The translations under genes and the position numbers were made by a program. Shown here piece after piece: positions 44,806 through 53,824 of a stretch of 64,000 nt of DNA. The DNA is from Pseudomonadota bacterium. GTDB taxonomy: Bacteria > Myxococcota_A > UBA796 > SXON01. Position 1 is the stretch's first letter. Each line of letters starts with the position of its first letter. Below the pieces are notes generated by a model, which did not search any database, was not told the origin of the DNA, and saw only the letters and a list, made by a program, of their open reading frames with translations. The DNA is taken from assembly GCA_030685065.1 (NCBI GenBank), contig JAUXQH010000060.1, forward strand, positions 38,065-102,064. The letters are read 5' to 3'.

Positions 44806-45195
44806 TCAGCCGCGCGACGCTGGGGCGCCGCTCGGCGCACCCTCGCGCCGCGCGCGGGCGGCGAGCACCAGGAACGACACGACGAACGCCCCGTGGAACA
44901 CGGGGGGGACCCACGCGGGCACGCCCGCCATGGGGTGGAGCACCTGGCTCACGCAGATGCCGAGCTGGTAGGCGGCGAGGGTGAGCGCGCCGACGAGCCC
45001 CGCGTCTCCACGTCCCCACCGCAGTAGCAGCACGCTCAGCAGGCCCACGGCGCCGGCCCCGACGCCGAAGGAGCGCGCGAGCGCGATCGTCTCGGCGTCC
45101 GGGTGCGGGAAGAACAGGCTCGGAGAGGCCCACATGAGCGCCGCGACGGAGAGCTCGATCACGGCGTGAGCGACGAGGAGCGCGATCCGGAGCAT
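44806..45195 (-). CDS. Small four-helix membrane protein, function unknown
   Basis: 129 residues from ATG 45195, with GGAGG six bases upstream. Four hydrophobic segments separated by short loops (IALLVAHAVIELSVAALMW, VGAGAVGLLSVLLL, ALTLAAYQLGICVSQVL, PPVFHGAFVVSFLVLAA) and a basic Ala-rich tail. I recognise no named family. It is convergent with the anti-sigma gene; a CCCAGCG/CGCTGGG inverted repeat spans their 3' ends. Confidence 0.78.
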   Translation of the reverse strand: MLRIALLVAHAVIELSVAALMWASPSLFFPHPDAETIALARSFGVGAGAVGLLSVLLLRWGRGDAGLVGALTLAAYQLGICVSQVLHPMAGVPAWVPPVFHGAFVVSFLVLAARARREGAPSGAPASRG

Positions 45196-45346
45196 GGTGT
45201 GCCTCCGCGGCACCTTACCGTGTCACGCGCCACGCGCGTCGCGGAAGGGATCCGTGCCGCGGCGGTCAGTCCGACGGACGCCGACGGGGTAGTGCACGAT
45301 CACCACGGGTGGCTCGGCGGCCCACTCACCTCCGCTCGACGCAGAC

Positions 45347-45515
45347 CGGACGAATGTCGCCCGCTCGATTCGAGCGCTCGACAATTGTCCGCGCTTCACC
45401 CATCCAACCGGACAATTGTCATCCGCTCACGTCGTGCTGACGGGGAATCGTCCCTCGACGGCGCCAGGACCGGACGAATGTCGCCCGCTCGAATCGAGCG
45501 CTCGACAATTGTCCG
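45347..45515. repeat. Two 45-bp near-identical palindromes and a half-site in a divergent gap
   Basis: Copies at 45347-45391 and 45471-45515 differ at one base. Each has outer arms CGGACGAATGTCG/CGACAATTGTCCG (11 of 13 paired) around an inner palindrome CGCTCGA-TCGAGCG. A separate CGGACAATTGTCA stands at 45409-45421. The core GACAATTGTC thus occurs at 45380, 45411 and 45504. The 460-bp gap (45196-45655) separates two divergently transcribed small membrane protein genes; outside these elements I see nothing definite in it. Confidence 0.88.
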
Positions 45516-45655
45516 GTTCGCGGCGCCCGGAACGACCTGCCCATCGGCCTCAGCGCGCGGAGGGGATCGCGCGCTCGGGTACGGTGGGTCCGGCCGGCCT
45601 CGCCCCTCGGCGCGCCGACGGTGCTCGTCCGCGCCCGCAATGCGAGACTACGCCG

Positions 45656-45928
45656 GTGAAGCGCCTCCTCGTCCTCGCCGCCGTCGTCGCCTCCGGCGCC
45701 TTCGCGGCCTGGCTCGACGCGAGCGCGCGCGCGAACGGCAAGGACCCGTCCGTCGTGCTTACCCTGGGGCTCGGGCTGTTCCTGGGCGTCATCACCGTCG
45801 GGCTCACGACGCTGTTCGGCATGAAGCGCGCCGCCGTGGCGGAGGCCGCGCCCGCCGACCGCGCCGCCGTGGCGGCCGACTTCGCGTGGCGGCGCGAGCC
45901 ACCGGATCGCAGCCGCTTGACGGCGTGA
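45656..45928 (+). CDS. Small membrane protein, function unknown
   Basis: 90 residues from GTG 45656 (VKRLLVLAAVVASGAFAAW). Two transmembrane segments (residues about 3-18 and 33-54) and an Ala-rich cytosolic tail rich in Arg/Asp. No family recognised. It is convergent with the archaemetzincin gene (5-bp gap). Confidence 0.6.
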   Translation: MKRLLVLAAVVASGAFAAWLDASARANGKDPSVVLTLGLGLFLGVITVGLTTLFGMKRAAVAEAAPADRAAVAADFAWRREPPDRSRLTA

Positions 45929-45932
45929 GCCC

Positions 45933-46538
45933 TCACCGCTCCCGCGCCGGAAACCCCCGATCGAGCCGCGCGCGACACGCGGGGCCGAGGTGCGCCGTGC
46001 CCGTGTCCGTGTTCGCGACGCCTCCCTCGGCGTCGAGCATGAGGCAGCCCACCTCGGTGCAGTGCGGCAACCCCAGCGTGTGGCCGACCTCGTGGGCGGC
46101 GATGATCACGACGCGGCGCCGCAGGGTGGCGGCGTCCACCCCCTTGCGGAGCCGGAACGAGGAGATCACCGCGGCGTCCCCCGGCAGCTCGCCGAGGCCG
46201 AAGATCCCCCAATCCGGGTGCTCATCCTTGGTGGTGGAGATGTCGACCGTCGTGAGCGCGAGCACGCGCGCACCCGCGGCTTGCGGCACCAGCGTGGGGA
46301 GGAGGTCGAGGAGGCGATCGGCCCGCCACCGTTGGCGCGGCGCGTACCAGGCGGCCGCCGGCAGCGGGATCGGGCGGGCCACCCGCGACACCCGCACCTG
46401 GACCTCGCTCTCCAGCTTGTCGGCCACCGCGTCCACGAGGTCGGCGGGGAAGGCGTCGAGCACGGCGAGCCACACATCGGCGCGCGTGGGGTCGGCGCGG
46501 GCGGGTCCGAAGAGCAGGGCGGCGAGGAGCAGGTACAC
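45933..46538 (-). CDS. Exported archaemetzincin-like zinc protease
   Basis: 201 residues from GTG 46538, which begins a signal peptide (VYLLLAALLFGPARA). Active-site motif H149-E150-x2-H153-x5-H159-C160 (HEVGHTLGLPHC), then C165 and M167 (GCLM), the archaemetzincin (M54) layout. The family's later CxxC is represented by C188 only; the partner is Arg/Leu. Typical archaemetzincins are cytosolic; this one carries an export signal. Zinc binding and peptidase activity are likely but not proven, given the missing fourth Cys. Confidence 0.82.
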   Translation of the reverse strand: MYLLLAALLFGPARADPTRADVWLAVLDAFPADLVDAVADKLESEVQVRVSRVARPIPLPAAAWYAPRQRWRADRLLDLLPTLVPQAAGARVLALTTVDISTTKDEHPDWGIFGLGELPGDAAVISSFRLRKGVDAATLRRRVVIIAAHEVGHTLGLPHCTEVGCLMLDAEGGVANTDTGTAHLGPACRARLDRGFPARER

Positions 46539-46694
46539 GCGGCACCCCCTGTCTGGAATTGTGTGCCGATGGAGGCGGAGCTTGCCGAGTATAGTCGGCA
46601 TGCGGATCGGCGCCGCGATTCGGACGAGGACACGGATGCGGGGGCATGGAGACACGCCCCGGCGTGGTACGTTGCCGCCTTCTCTGGGGGCGGG

Positions 46695-47642
46695 ATGAAC
46701 GTCGAAGATCGTGAGCTGTTGGCCGGCGTGCGTGTGCTGGTGTGTGTCGCGCGGGCGGACGGCGTGCTGCTGGACGTGGAGCGGATCGCGTTGGAGGCGG
46801 CGCTCACCGCGTTTCACTCGGCGTCCCCGCAGGACATTCCGTCGCTCGACACGCTGCTCGCCGAGCACATCTCCCTGGAGGACGAGCTCGCCCACCTGCA
46901 CACCCCCGAGGCGCGGCAGCAGGTACACGACGCGGCGTGGATGGTGGCGCACGCGGACGGCGTGGCCTCGCGGGAGGAGCTCGCCCTGCTCGAACGCATC
47001 CTTCCCCCCGGCGGAGAGATGAGCCTGGTCGCGCAGGTGCTCGGCGAGACCAAGGACACGATCTTCCTCAGCAACATCGAGCCCATCTGGGATCCGGAGC
47101 AGCGCGAGATCGAGGTGCGCGAGGACGTGGTCAAGTACGCGGTGCTCTGCGCCGGCCTGGGCGCGCTGCCGATGCCGGGGGTCACCATCGTGACCGATCT
47201 GGTGGTCGTCGGGCTCCAGGTCAAGATGGTGCGGGACATCGGCCAGTACTGGGGGCACACGATCGATCGCGAGGCCGCGCGCTCGTTGCTCGGCAGCGCG
47301 GCCGGCAGCGTCGCGCTGCGGGTGGCGGTCACCAACCTCGCGCGGCTGGTGCCGGGGTGGGGCAGCGTGTTCGGTGGCGTGACCTCGTTCGCGAGCACCG
47401 TCGCCATCGGGAGGATGGCCGAGGCCTACTTCTCGACCGGCGGGCAGATGAGCACGGAGGAGATGCGCGAGGTGTACGAGAACAAGCTCGCCGAGGCGAA
47501 GCAGTCCTACGCCGAGCACGCCGACGTGGTGAACGCGCGGCGCGAGGCAAACAAGCCCGCCGTCGTCGCGCTCAACGCGGAGCTGGCCGCGGGTCGGATC
47601 AGCGCCGCCCAGTACGAAGACCAGCTCGGAGCGCTCAAGTAG
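46695..47642 (+). CDS. TerB-like/DUF697-like protein
   Basis: 315 residues from ATG 46695 after GGGGGCGGG. Residues 1-115 have an acidic helical TerB-like look (ARADGVLLDVERIALEAAL, AHADGVASREELALLERIL). Residues about 145-235 form a Gly-rich hydrophobic stretch (PMPGVTIVTDLVVVGLQVKMVRDIGQYWG, GSAAGSVALRVAVTNLARLVPGWGSVFGG) as in DUF697/GTPase-associated membrane domains. The C-terminal 70 residues are a charged helix. It may sense or respond to envelope stress; no activity can be assigned. Confidence 0.77.
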   Translation: MNVEDRELLAGVRVLVCVARADGVLLDVERIALEAALTAFHSASPQDIPSLDTLLAEHISLEDELAHLHTPEARQQVHDAAWMVAHADGVASREELALLERILPPGGEMSLVAQVLGETKDTIFLSNIEPIWDPEQREIEVREDVVKYAVLCAGLGALPMPGVTIVTDLVVVGLQVKMVRDIGQYWGHTIDREAARSLLGSAAGSVALRVAVTNLARLVPGWGSVFGGVTSFASTVAIGRMAEAYFSTGGQMSTEEMREVYENKLAEAKQSYAEHADVVNARREANKPAVVALNAELAAGRISAAQYEDQLGALK

Positions 47643-47700
47643 TCCGAGCTGATTCCTCGCGGGGTGGCGGTAGCCGGCTCGGCCTGTGAGATGGAGGCGC

Positions 47701-49086
47701 ATGTCCACCCACGAGATCCGTCACAAGAGCGCGCTCGACCAGGCCGACCTCGTGCGCGCCGGGGCCATCAGCGCCGTCGAGCTGCTCGCGGTCTACCAGG
47801 ACCGCATCGGGCGCCTCGACCCGGGTCTGAACGCCTTCGTGGAGACCTTCCCGTACACCTCGCGCCGCCGCGCCGCCGCCGTGGATCGCGGGGTCGCCCG
47901 GGGAGAGCGGTCTCCCACCTTTCTCGGGGTGCCCTTCGCGATCAAGGACACGGATCCGGTGCGGTTCGCGTTCAACCGCGCGGGCTCTCGGGCCTATCGA
48001 TACACATGGTCCCCCTTCGACTGCGCCGCCGTCACCCGCTTGCGCGGCGCCGGCCTCGTCCTCACCGGCAAGACCGCCACCTCGGAGCTGGCCCTGATGC
48101 CGGTGGTCGAGACCGACCTGCAGGCTCCCACGGTCAACCCGTGGAACCCGGCCCACAGCGCGGGCGGCTCCAGCGGTGGGGCGGCCGCCGCCGTGGCCGC
48201 GGGGATGCTCCCGTTGGCCCACGCCGCGGACGGGGGCGGCTCGATCCGCATTCCGGCCGCGTTGTGCCACCTCTTCGGCTTCAAGGCGTCCCGCGGGCTG
48301 ACTCCCCATTTCTATTCGGCGTTCGACAAGGTCGCGCTGTCGGTCATGGGCGCCGTGACCCACACGGTCGAGGACAGCGCCGCCGTATTGGACGCGCTGC
48401 GCGGCCATCCCGGCCACCCGGCGGCCGAGACCAGCCTCCGGGCCCAGTGCCAGCGGCCCCCGCCCCGCGGACTGCGGATCCGCCTGTGCCTCAGCTCCCC
48501 GGTCGGCTCCGTCGTCCCCGAGATCGCCGCCGGGATCGAACATTTCGCCCAGGTGCTGGAGGGCATGGGGCACCACGTCGAGCCGATCGCGCCCGCCGTG
48601 GGGAGCCTGGACGACTTCCTACCCATCTTCCAGCGGCTCGCGGCCAACCCGCCGGCGCTCTCCGAGGCGCATCTCCAGCCGATCACGCGCTGGCTGCGGG
48701 CGGCGGGGCGCGGCGTGAGCCATGCGCGCGCGCAGGAGCTGACCGACACGCTCCAGCGCCGCGTGCTCGATTGGTTCGGCAACGCGGATCTGTTGCTCAC
48801 CCCGACCATCGGTTGTTTCGCCCCGAAGGTGGGCGCGTGGAACGACCTTGCGCCCGAGGCGGCGTTCGTGGCGGCCGCCGAGCTCGGTGCGTTCACCGCG
48901 TCGTTCAACGCGTCCGGCCAGCCGGCCGCGAGCATCCCCGCCGGGATCGGCGCCGAGAACGGGCTGCCGTTCGGGGCCCAGCTCGTGGGCCGCCCGGGGG
49001 CGGACGTACTGTTGCTGCAGGTCTGCCGGGAGCTGGAGCGGGCGCTCGACTGGAACCAGCACCGTTCGCCGGTTTTTCGAGCGTAG
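47701..49086 (+). CDS. Amidase-signature enzyme
   Basis: 461 residues. The Ser-cisSer-Lys triad is complete: Lys82 (GVPFAIKD), Ser157 (HSAGGSSGG) and nucleophile Ser181 (DGGGSIRIPA), with the S157-S181 spacing of 24 seen in FAAH. Hydrolyses an amide; substrate unknown. It is not in an operon with gatB/gatC and lacks GatA-specific context, so a stand-alone amidase is favoured over GatA. ATG 47701 follows GGAGG closely. Confidence 0.92.
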   Translation: MSTHEIRHKSALDQADLVRAGAISAVELLAVYQDRIGRLDPGLNAFVETFPYTSRRRAAAVDRGVARGERSPTFLGVPFAIKDTDPVRFAFNRAGSRAYRYTWSPFDCAAVTRLRGAGLVLTGKTATSELALMPVVETDLQAPTVNPWNPAHSAGGSSGGAAAAVAAGMLPLAHAADGGGSIRIPAALCHLFGFKASRGLTPHFYSAFDKVALSVMGAVTHTVEDSAAVLDALRGHPGHPAAETSLRAQCQRPPPRGLRIRLCLSSPVGSVVPEIAAGIEHFAQVLEGMGHHVEPIAPAVGSLDDFLPIFQRLAANPPALSEAHLQPITRWLRAAGRGVSHARAQELTDTLQRRVLDWFGNADLLLTPTIGCFAPKVGAWNDLAPEAAFVAAAELGAFTASFNASGQPAASIPAGIGAENGLPFGAQLVGRPGADVLLLQVCRELERALDWNQHRSPVFRA

Positions 49087-49110
49087 CGGGCCCGGCCGGG
49101 CTCCGCTCGC

Positions 49111-50181
49111 CTACGGCGCCGCTGGCGGCGGATAGGCGGTGGCGCCCTCGGGCGGCGGCCCCGCCTCGGTGAGGAGGTCCGCGAGCGCCTCGCCGATCCG
49201 CTGGTGCCCCACCACGGTGGGGTGCACCTGGTCCATCCACCACGCGAGGTCCGCGTCCCGCTCGAACACGAGGGAGGGGACGTCGAGCAGCAGGGAGTCG
49301 CTCTCGGCGGCCACCTCCCGCTGCACCGCCCGGTAGGCGCGGATGACGGCGGGCACCTGCCCCTGATCGAGATCCACCGGGGCGGCGAGGCTCACCACGA
49401 CGGTGCGCGCGCCCAGGGCCGCCGCGCCGCGGATCATCCGGCGCAGGTTCTCGCGATAGCTGTCGATGCGCACCCGGTGAACCCCGTCCAGCGTCCCGGC
49501 GTCGGACATGTCGAGCAGCCAGCCGACGCTCCGGGGCCTGGACCAGGGGGCGAGCCACTGTTGGAGGAGGCGGTAGGTCGCCGAGGCCCGCATCGGGGTT
49601 TCCCAGCCCGGATCGGCGCGCGCGATGAGGTCGCTCCAGAGGTTGGCGAGGACGAGCCAGCTCGGCCCGACGGCGGGGCCGAGGCGCTCGACGACGCTCG
49701 ACGAGGCGACCGAGTCATGACCGGGGATCGCCCCGATGAACACGTCCACCGGCCGCTGCCAACGCTCCCGCAGCAGCGCCGCCGCCACGTGGGTGTAGAT
49801 GTCGGGCTCCGACACGCCGTGGCCGAACGTCGATGAATCGCCGACGGAGAACAGGCGAACCCCTCCCAACGGGGGTGGCGCGAGCTCGGGCCCACGAAAG
49901 CCGGCGGTATTGTACCGGTAGATCAGATCGCCCCAACGCTCGGTGGTGGCGGGCGTGAGCGTCCAACCGAAGTCGCGGCTTCGAAGCAACGCGAACTCGT
50001 TGGCATGCGCGCCTTTCGCCCGCTCGATCGCGGCCGCTGGGCCCGGGGCGATCTGCCCTCTCGTCGGCATCGGGAGCGGGTCGTAGCGGGCGGGCGCGAA
50101 TTGCCGAGCGACCCCCTCGGTCACGACACCCGCGAGAACCAGGCACACCAGGGCGAAGGCCATCTTCGAAGCGCGCGTCAC
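49111..50181 (-). CDS. SGNH/GDSL hydrolase, membrane-anchored or secreted
   Basis: 356 residues from GTG 50181. The N-terminal hydrophobic segment (MAFALVCLVLAGVVTEGVA) is a signal anchor or signal peptide. Catalytic Ser116 is in VGDSSTFG and the Asp317/His320 pair in DQVHPTVVGHQ. An Asn-containing block (ANLWSDL) follows the expected order. Probably an esterase or O-acyl hydrolase acting on a glycan or lipid in the envelope. It is divergent from the two GT-C-like genes at 50256. Confidence 0.88.
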   Translation of the reverse strand: MTRASKMAFALVCLVLAGVVTEGVARQFAPARYDPLPMPTRGQIAPGPAAAIERAKGAHANEFALLRSRDFGWTLTPATTERWGDLIYRYNTAGFRGPELAPPPLGGVRLFSVGDSSTFGHGVSEPDIYTHVAAALLRERWQRPVDVFIGAIPGHDSVASSSVVERLGPAVGPSWLVLANLWSDLIARADPGWETPMRASATYRLLQQWLAPWSRPRSVGWLLDMSDAGTLDGVHRVRIDSYRENLRRMIRGAAALGARTVVVSLAAPVDLDQGQVPAVIRAYRAVQREVAAESDSLLLDVPSLVFERDADLAWWMDQVHPTVVGHQRIGEALADLLTEAGPPPEGATAYPPPAAP

Positions 50182-50255
50182 GTCGCCCCCTTACTCGCCC
50201 GCCCGAGCCCCGGCCGTCGGTTGCGCGCGAATCCGCTGCATGCGAGGATTCGGAC

Positions 50256-51950
50256 GTGCCGCGCCGCCGTTTGTCTGACGCCCTCGCTCCGCTGCTGGGC
50301 GCCGTCCTCGCGGTCATGGGCGCCGCGGCGATCTACTGGCCGATGCCGCTCCACCTGCGGACCCACGAGGCGCTGGGCGCCTTTCAGCCGGGACACACCT
50401 GGGCGTTCGCGTACATGGCGCGCATCGTCAGCGGGGATGCGCCCCTGACGGTCACCGAGATCGGATTTCCGGCTTCCCAACAGGCACAATTCATCGCCTG
50501 GATCCCGGCGCTCCTCGTCGCGCCCCTGCAGGGGGCCCTCGGTTCGATCGGGGCGTACAACGTCGCGAGTCTGTTGGGCCCCCCGCTCTCGGCGATCGGC
50601 GCATGGCTGTTCTTCCGGCGCGTCGCCGAGGCGCCGTCCTGGCTCGCGGCCCTCGCCGGGCTCACGTACAGCCTCTCTCCCTACATGATCGGGTGCCTCG
50701 CCAGCGGACAGACCTGCAAGGCACAGGTCTGGGTCATCCCCGTGGCGCTGTGGGCCTTCCATCGCGCGGTGGACCCGGAGCTACGCCTGTCCCGCACGCT
50801 TCCCGTGCTCGCGGCCGTCCTGTTCGCGGGGGCGTTCAGCGAGCCGAGCTACGTGCTCTACGTCGTGCCGGCCCTCGTCTTGTGGTGGCCGCTGCTCGTG
50901 GCGGAGGGGCCCCGTCGTGGGGCCAGGCTCCTTCAGGGCGGGATCGCGCTCGCGACGGCCGCCGCCGCGCTTCTGCCGGCCCGGGCCTACTACGCCGCCG
51001 CGACCGGCTCCGGCGTCGGGCAGGTGTTCCTCCCCGCCCGGCGTCCCCCGGCGACGGACGTGGGCGGGTCCGTCGCGACCGTGGGCGCCACCTTCCTGGG
51101 CGACCTCGACCTCCCCGTCGACACGATCGCGTCGGCGCACGTCACCTACCTGCCCGCGGTCCTCCTGGTCGCCGCGGCGCTCCTCCTGCCGTTTTCCGGG
51201 CGCCCCGGCCGTAGTGCCGTCGTGCTCGGAGGGGTCGGGCTGGTCCTCGCCTTCGGCGAGGTCCTGATCTGGGACAGCGCCCCGTGGGTGGTCGACGGGC
51301 ACGTCTACACGCTTCCCGCCGCCTGGCTCGCCCGATACGGGTATCCGCTCGCCTCGAGCGGGATGTACTACCGGGGGATCGCGCTGGGGCAGCTCGGCCT
51401 GCAGCTGGTGGTGGTGGGAGGATTGGCGCGGCTGGGTGCACGCGCGACGCGAGGGCCCGCCGTGGCGCTCGTGGCGTCCGTGGCGCTCGCGGTCCACGGC
51501 GGCCTGCTGGCCCAGGGAACCGCGGCGGTGCGTACGTTGTTCCCCCGCGTCGTCCAGCGGGTTCCCGGCTTGGATCTCTACACCCGGATGCGGGCCGACC
51601 CCGTGCCCGGGGGCGTGCTCGACCTGCCGGCGGGGCACGAGCACTACGCGGGCCAGAGCTACGCCCGGGCGGCGACCCTGCACGGCCGCTCGACCAACGG
51701 CCTCGGCCGCGCGGTGCGCCCGCGGGAGTCCCCGGCGCTCGACAGGCTGCTCTGGAGCCTGGATGTGGCCCTGGAGGGCCCGTCGCCGGCCGAGGCGCTC
51801 GCGGCGAAGGGGCTGCGATACGTCGTCTGGCACGAACGCAGCAATCGCCTCGCCGGTCCCGACCTGGTGGCGATCACGGCCGCCCTTGGCGTCCCCGAGC
51901 GGATCGACGGGCTCCTGGTCTGGGTGCTTCCCCCCGCGGTGCCCCGATGA
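50256..51950 (+). CDS. Polytopic membrane protein, GT-C glycosyltransferase-like (copy 1)
   Basis: 564 residues from GTG 50256. About 12 transmembrane segments with a large loop near the N-terminus (YWPMPLHLRTHEALGAFQPGH...) and a soluble C-terminal region of about 110 residues. The architecture (early extracytoplasmic loop, many helices, C-terminal domain ending in a short strand) is that of GT-C/DUF6-type membrane glycosyltransferases that use lipid-linked sugars. No catalytic Asp can be pinned with confidence. It overlaps the next gene by ATGA. Confidence 0.72.
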   Translation: MPRRRLSDALAPLLGAVLAVMGAAAIYWPMPLHLRTHEALGAFQPGHTWAFAYMARIVSGDAPLTVTEIGFPASQQAQFIAWIPALLVAPLQGALGSIGAYNVASLLGPPLSAIGAWLFFRRVAEAPSWLAALAGLTYSLSPYMIGCLASGQTCKAQVWVIPVALWAFHRAVDPELRLSRTLPVLAAVLFAGAFSEPSYVLYVVPALVLWWPLLVAEGPRRGARLLQGGIALATAAAALLPARAYYAAATGSGVGQVFLPARRPPATDVGGSVATVGATFLGDLDLPVDTIASAHVTYLPAVLLVAAALLLPFSGRPGRSAVVLGGVGLVLAFGEVLIWDSAPWVVDGHVYTLPAAWLARYGYPLASSGMYYRGIALGQLGLQLVVVGGLARLGARATRGPAVALVASVALAVHGGLLAQGTAAVRTLFPRVVQRVPGLDLYTRMRADPVPGGVLDLPAGHEHYAGQSYARAATLHGRSTNGLGRAVRPRESPALDRLLWSLDVALEGPSPAEALAAKGLRYVVWHERSNRLAGPDLVAITAALGVPERIDGLLVWVLPPAVPR

Positions 51951-53797
51951 GGACGCGCGCGCTCCTCCGTGCTCTCGCGCTCGACGTGCTCCTGCCGATT
52001 ACGACGGCGCTGCTCCTCGTGGCCGCGATCCTGGGCCCGTTGCTCCCGAAGCTCGATCGCCACGCGGTCGGAGGGGCAACCTTCCTCGGGCCGTGGGACG
52101 GCAACGGGACGATGTGGTTCCACTGGTGGGTGGCGAAGGCCTGGTCCGAAGGCCTCCCGCTGCTCCGCCCGACCGTCCTCGTCTGCCCGCCCGGCACCTG
52201 TGAGCTGGGCTCGAGCTTTCCGAATCGCATCGACGCGTTGCTCGCGATCCCGTTCGTCCGCACGTTCCCGCTCCCGCTTTCGTTCAACCTCTTCTCGTTG
52301 GCGCAGCCGGTCGCCGCGACGTGGGCCGGCTTCTTCGCGCTCCGAAGCATCCAGACCTCGCGCCCGCTGGCGCTGGTCGGCGGGGTGCTCTTCGGGTTCA
52401 ACGAGATGCTGTTCGGGGAGCTCCGGAGCGGGCGGGTGGTGACGGCGCTGCTGGCGCCCCTGGCCCTCACGGCGGGCTGCTGGTGCCATGCGCTGGCTGC
52501 CCGCTCCCGCGTGGGCGCCGCCGCGTGGGGGATCGCGACCGGACTGCTCGGCGCGATCTGCGTCGAGACGTACGCGCCGCAGGCGATCTTCATCGTCGTG
52601 TTGGCGCTGGGCATCGGGCTCTTCGGCATGCTGTTGCCCGCGGACGGCGTGGGGCGCCTCCGTCCCCTCGCGGTCGGCGCGCTGGCGGCCACGGTGGGGA
52701 TCGTGTCGGTCGCGCCCTACCTCTACGAGCTCCTCTTCGTGCGCCTCGTCGCCTCGGGATCGGAGATCGACCCGTTCACCACCCCGATCCGGCCCTGGTC
52801 GATGGCGCTGTGGACCCGGCTCTTCGCGTACGAGTCGACGCCGGGCTCACCGGATGTCGCCGCACTCACGCGCAAGCTGCTCGCCAACTCCATGCCGTTG
52901 CTGGGGCTCTGGGACCGGACGCGCGTACCCTCGGGCTTCGGGCACATCTCGCCGGGCCTCACGGCGCTGCTCGTGGCCGCCGCCCTGCTCGGTGGCGCCC
53001 GGGCGCGGAATTGGCTGGCCAGCTCGGCGCTGCTCTGGGTGTTGATGCTCGGGCCGACGCTCTGCGAGAGGGTCAATCACCGGACCGCGAAGGCCCTTCT
53101 CTGGGAAGGGTACGAGTTCTCCCTCCCGATGCGCGCGCTCGTGGAGTGGGCCCCGATGAGCGCCAACTACCTCCGCCCGTATCGCGTCTTTCCCGTGTTT
53201 CTCCTCGCGTTGACGGCAGCGGGGGTCCTCGGAGCGCAGCGCCTCACGGTGCACTATCCGCGGCTGCGGATCGCGTTTGTCGCGGTGTTCGCGCTGCTGG
53301 TCGCCCGCGACATCTACGAGGGTCGACCCAACCTCAACGCGGTGGCCTGGAGCGTCCCCAAGCCGGTGGCCATGCTCGCCGCGATCCCGGGCGACTTCAT
53401 CGTGGCCGAGGTGCCGATGGGGGCGGGCCACGCGACGGGGGTGGCCCAGGCCGTGCACGGGAAGCGGCGCACGGCCATGTCGCAGGACTCCTTCGACCTG
53501 ACGTGCCGAAAAGAAGCGCGTCCTCCGTCGCTGACCCGTTGGAGCCCGTTCCTGACGCGCCTCTGGCACCTTGGCGCCTGGGACACCGTGCCGGTGCGTC
53601 CAGCAGAGGTCGAGGATGCCCGCAAGCTCGGCATCCGGTACGTCTTGTTCTTCCGACCCCTCTACGCCGACCTCTGGTGCCGGGACTCCGTCGCGGCGGA
53701 GCGGGCCCTGCGCGCGGCGCTGGGGAACCCGATCTCGGACGACGGCGTCATCGCCCTGTTCGCCGTACCCGACCCTTCGGGCGACCCCGCGCGGTAG
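51947..53797 (+). CDS. Polytopic membrane protein, GT-C glycosyltransferase-like (copy 2)
   Basis: 616 residues from ATG 51947 (ATGA overlap with copy 1). About 12-13 transmembrane segments, the early loop FLGPWDGNGTMWFHWWVAKAWSEG, and a C-terminal soluble part with KLGIRYVLFF paralleling AKGLRYVVWH of copy 1. The shared layout and similar C-terminal block suggest the two arose by duplication. They may act together in surface-glycan or glycoprotein assembly with the SGNH hydrolase and sulfatase beside them. Confidence 0.72.
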   Translation: MRTRALLRALALDVLLPITTALLLVAAILGPLLPKLDRHAVGGATFLGPWDGNGTMWFHWWVAKAWSEGLPLLRPTVLVCPPGTCELGSSFPNRIDALLAIPFVRTFPLPLSFNLFSLAQPVAATWAGFFALRSIQTSRPLALVGGVLFGFNEMLFGELRSGRVVTALLAPLALTAGCWCHALAARSRVGAAAWGIATGLLGAICVETYAPQAIFIVVLALGIGLFGMLLPADGVGRLRPLAVGALAATVGIVSVAPYLYELLFVRLVASGSEIDPFTTPIRPWSMALWTRLFAYESTPGSPDVAALTRKLLANSMPLLGLWDRTRVPSGFGHISPGLTALLVAAALLGGARARNWLASSALLWVLMLGPTLCERVNHRTAKALLWEGYEFSLPMRALVEWAPMSANYLRPYRVFPVFLLALTAAGVLGAQRLTVHYPRLRIAFVAVFALLVARDIYEGRPNLNAVAWSVPKPVAMLAAIPGDFIVAEVPMGAGHATGVAQAVHGKRRTAMSQDSFDLTCRKEARPPSLTRWSPFLTRLWHLGAWDTVPVRPAEVEDARKLGIRYVLFFRPLYADLWCRDSVAAERALRAALGNPISDDGVIALFAVPDPSGDPAR

Positions 53798-53824
53798 CGA
53801 CGCCCAACCACCTTCCGCCCGAGA

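Noticed and set aside
44798..44824. CCCAGCG/CGCTGGG hairpin as a bidirectional terminator between convergent genes
   Set aside because: No T-run on either side and a 13-nt loop; too weak to annotate.
45214..45655. Structured small RNA gene in the palindrome-rich gap
   Set aside because: Palindromes are explained as short dyads; there is no promoter-plus-terminator arrangement to define a transcript.
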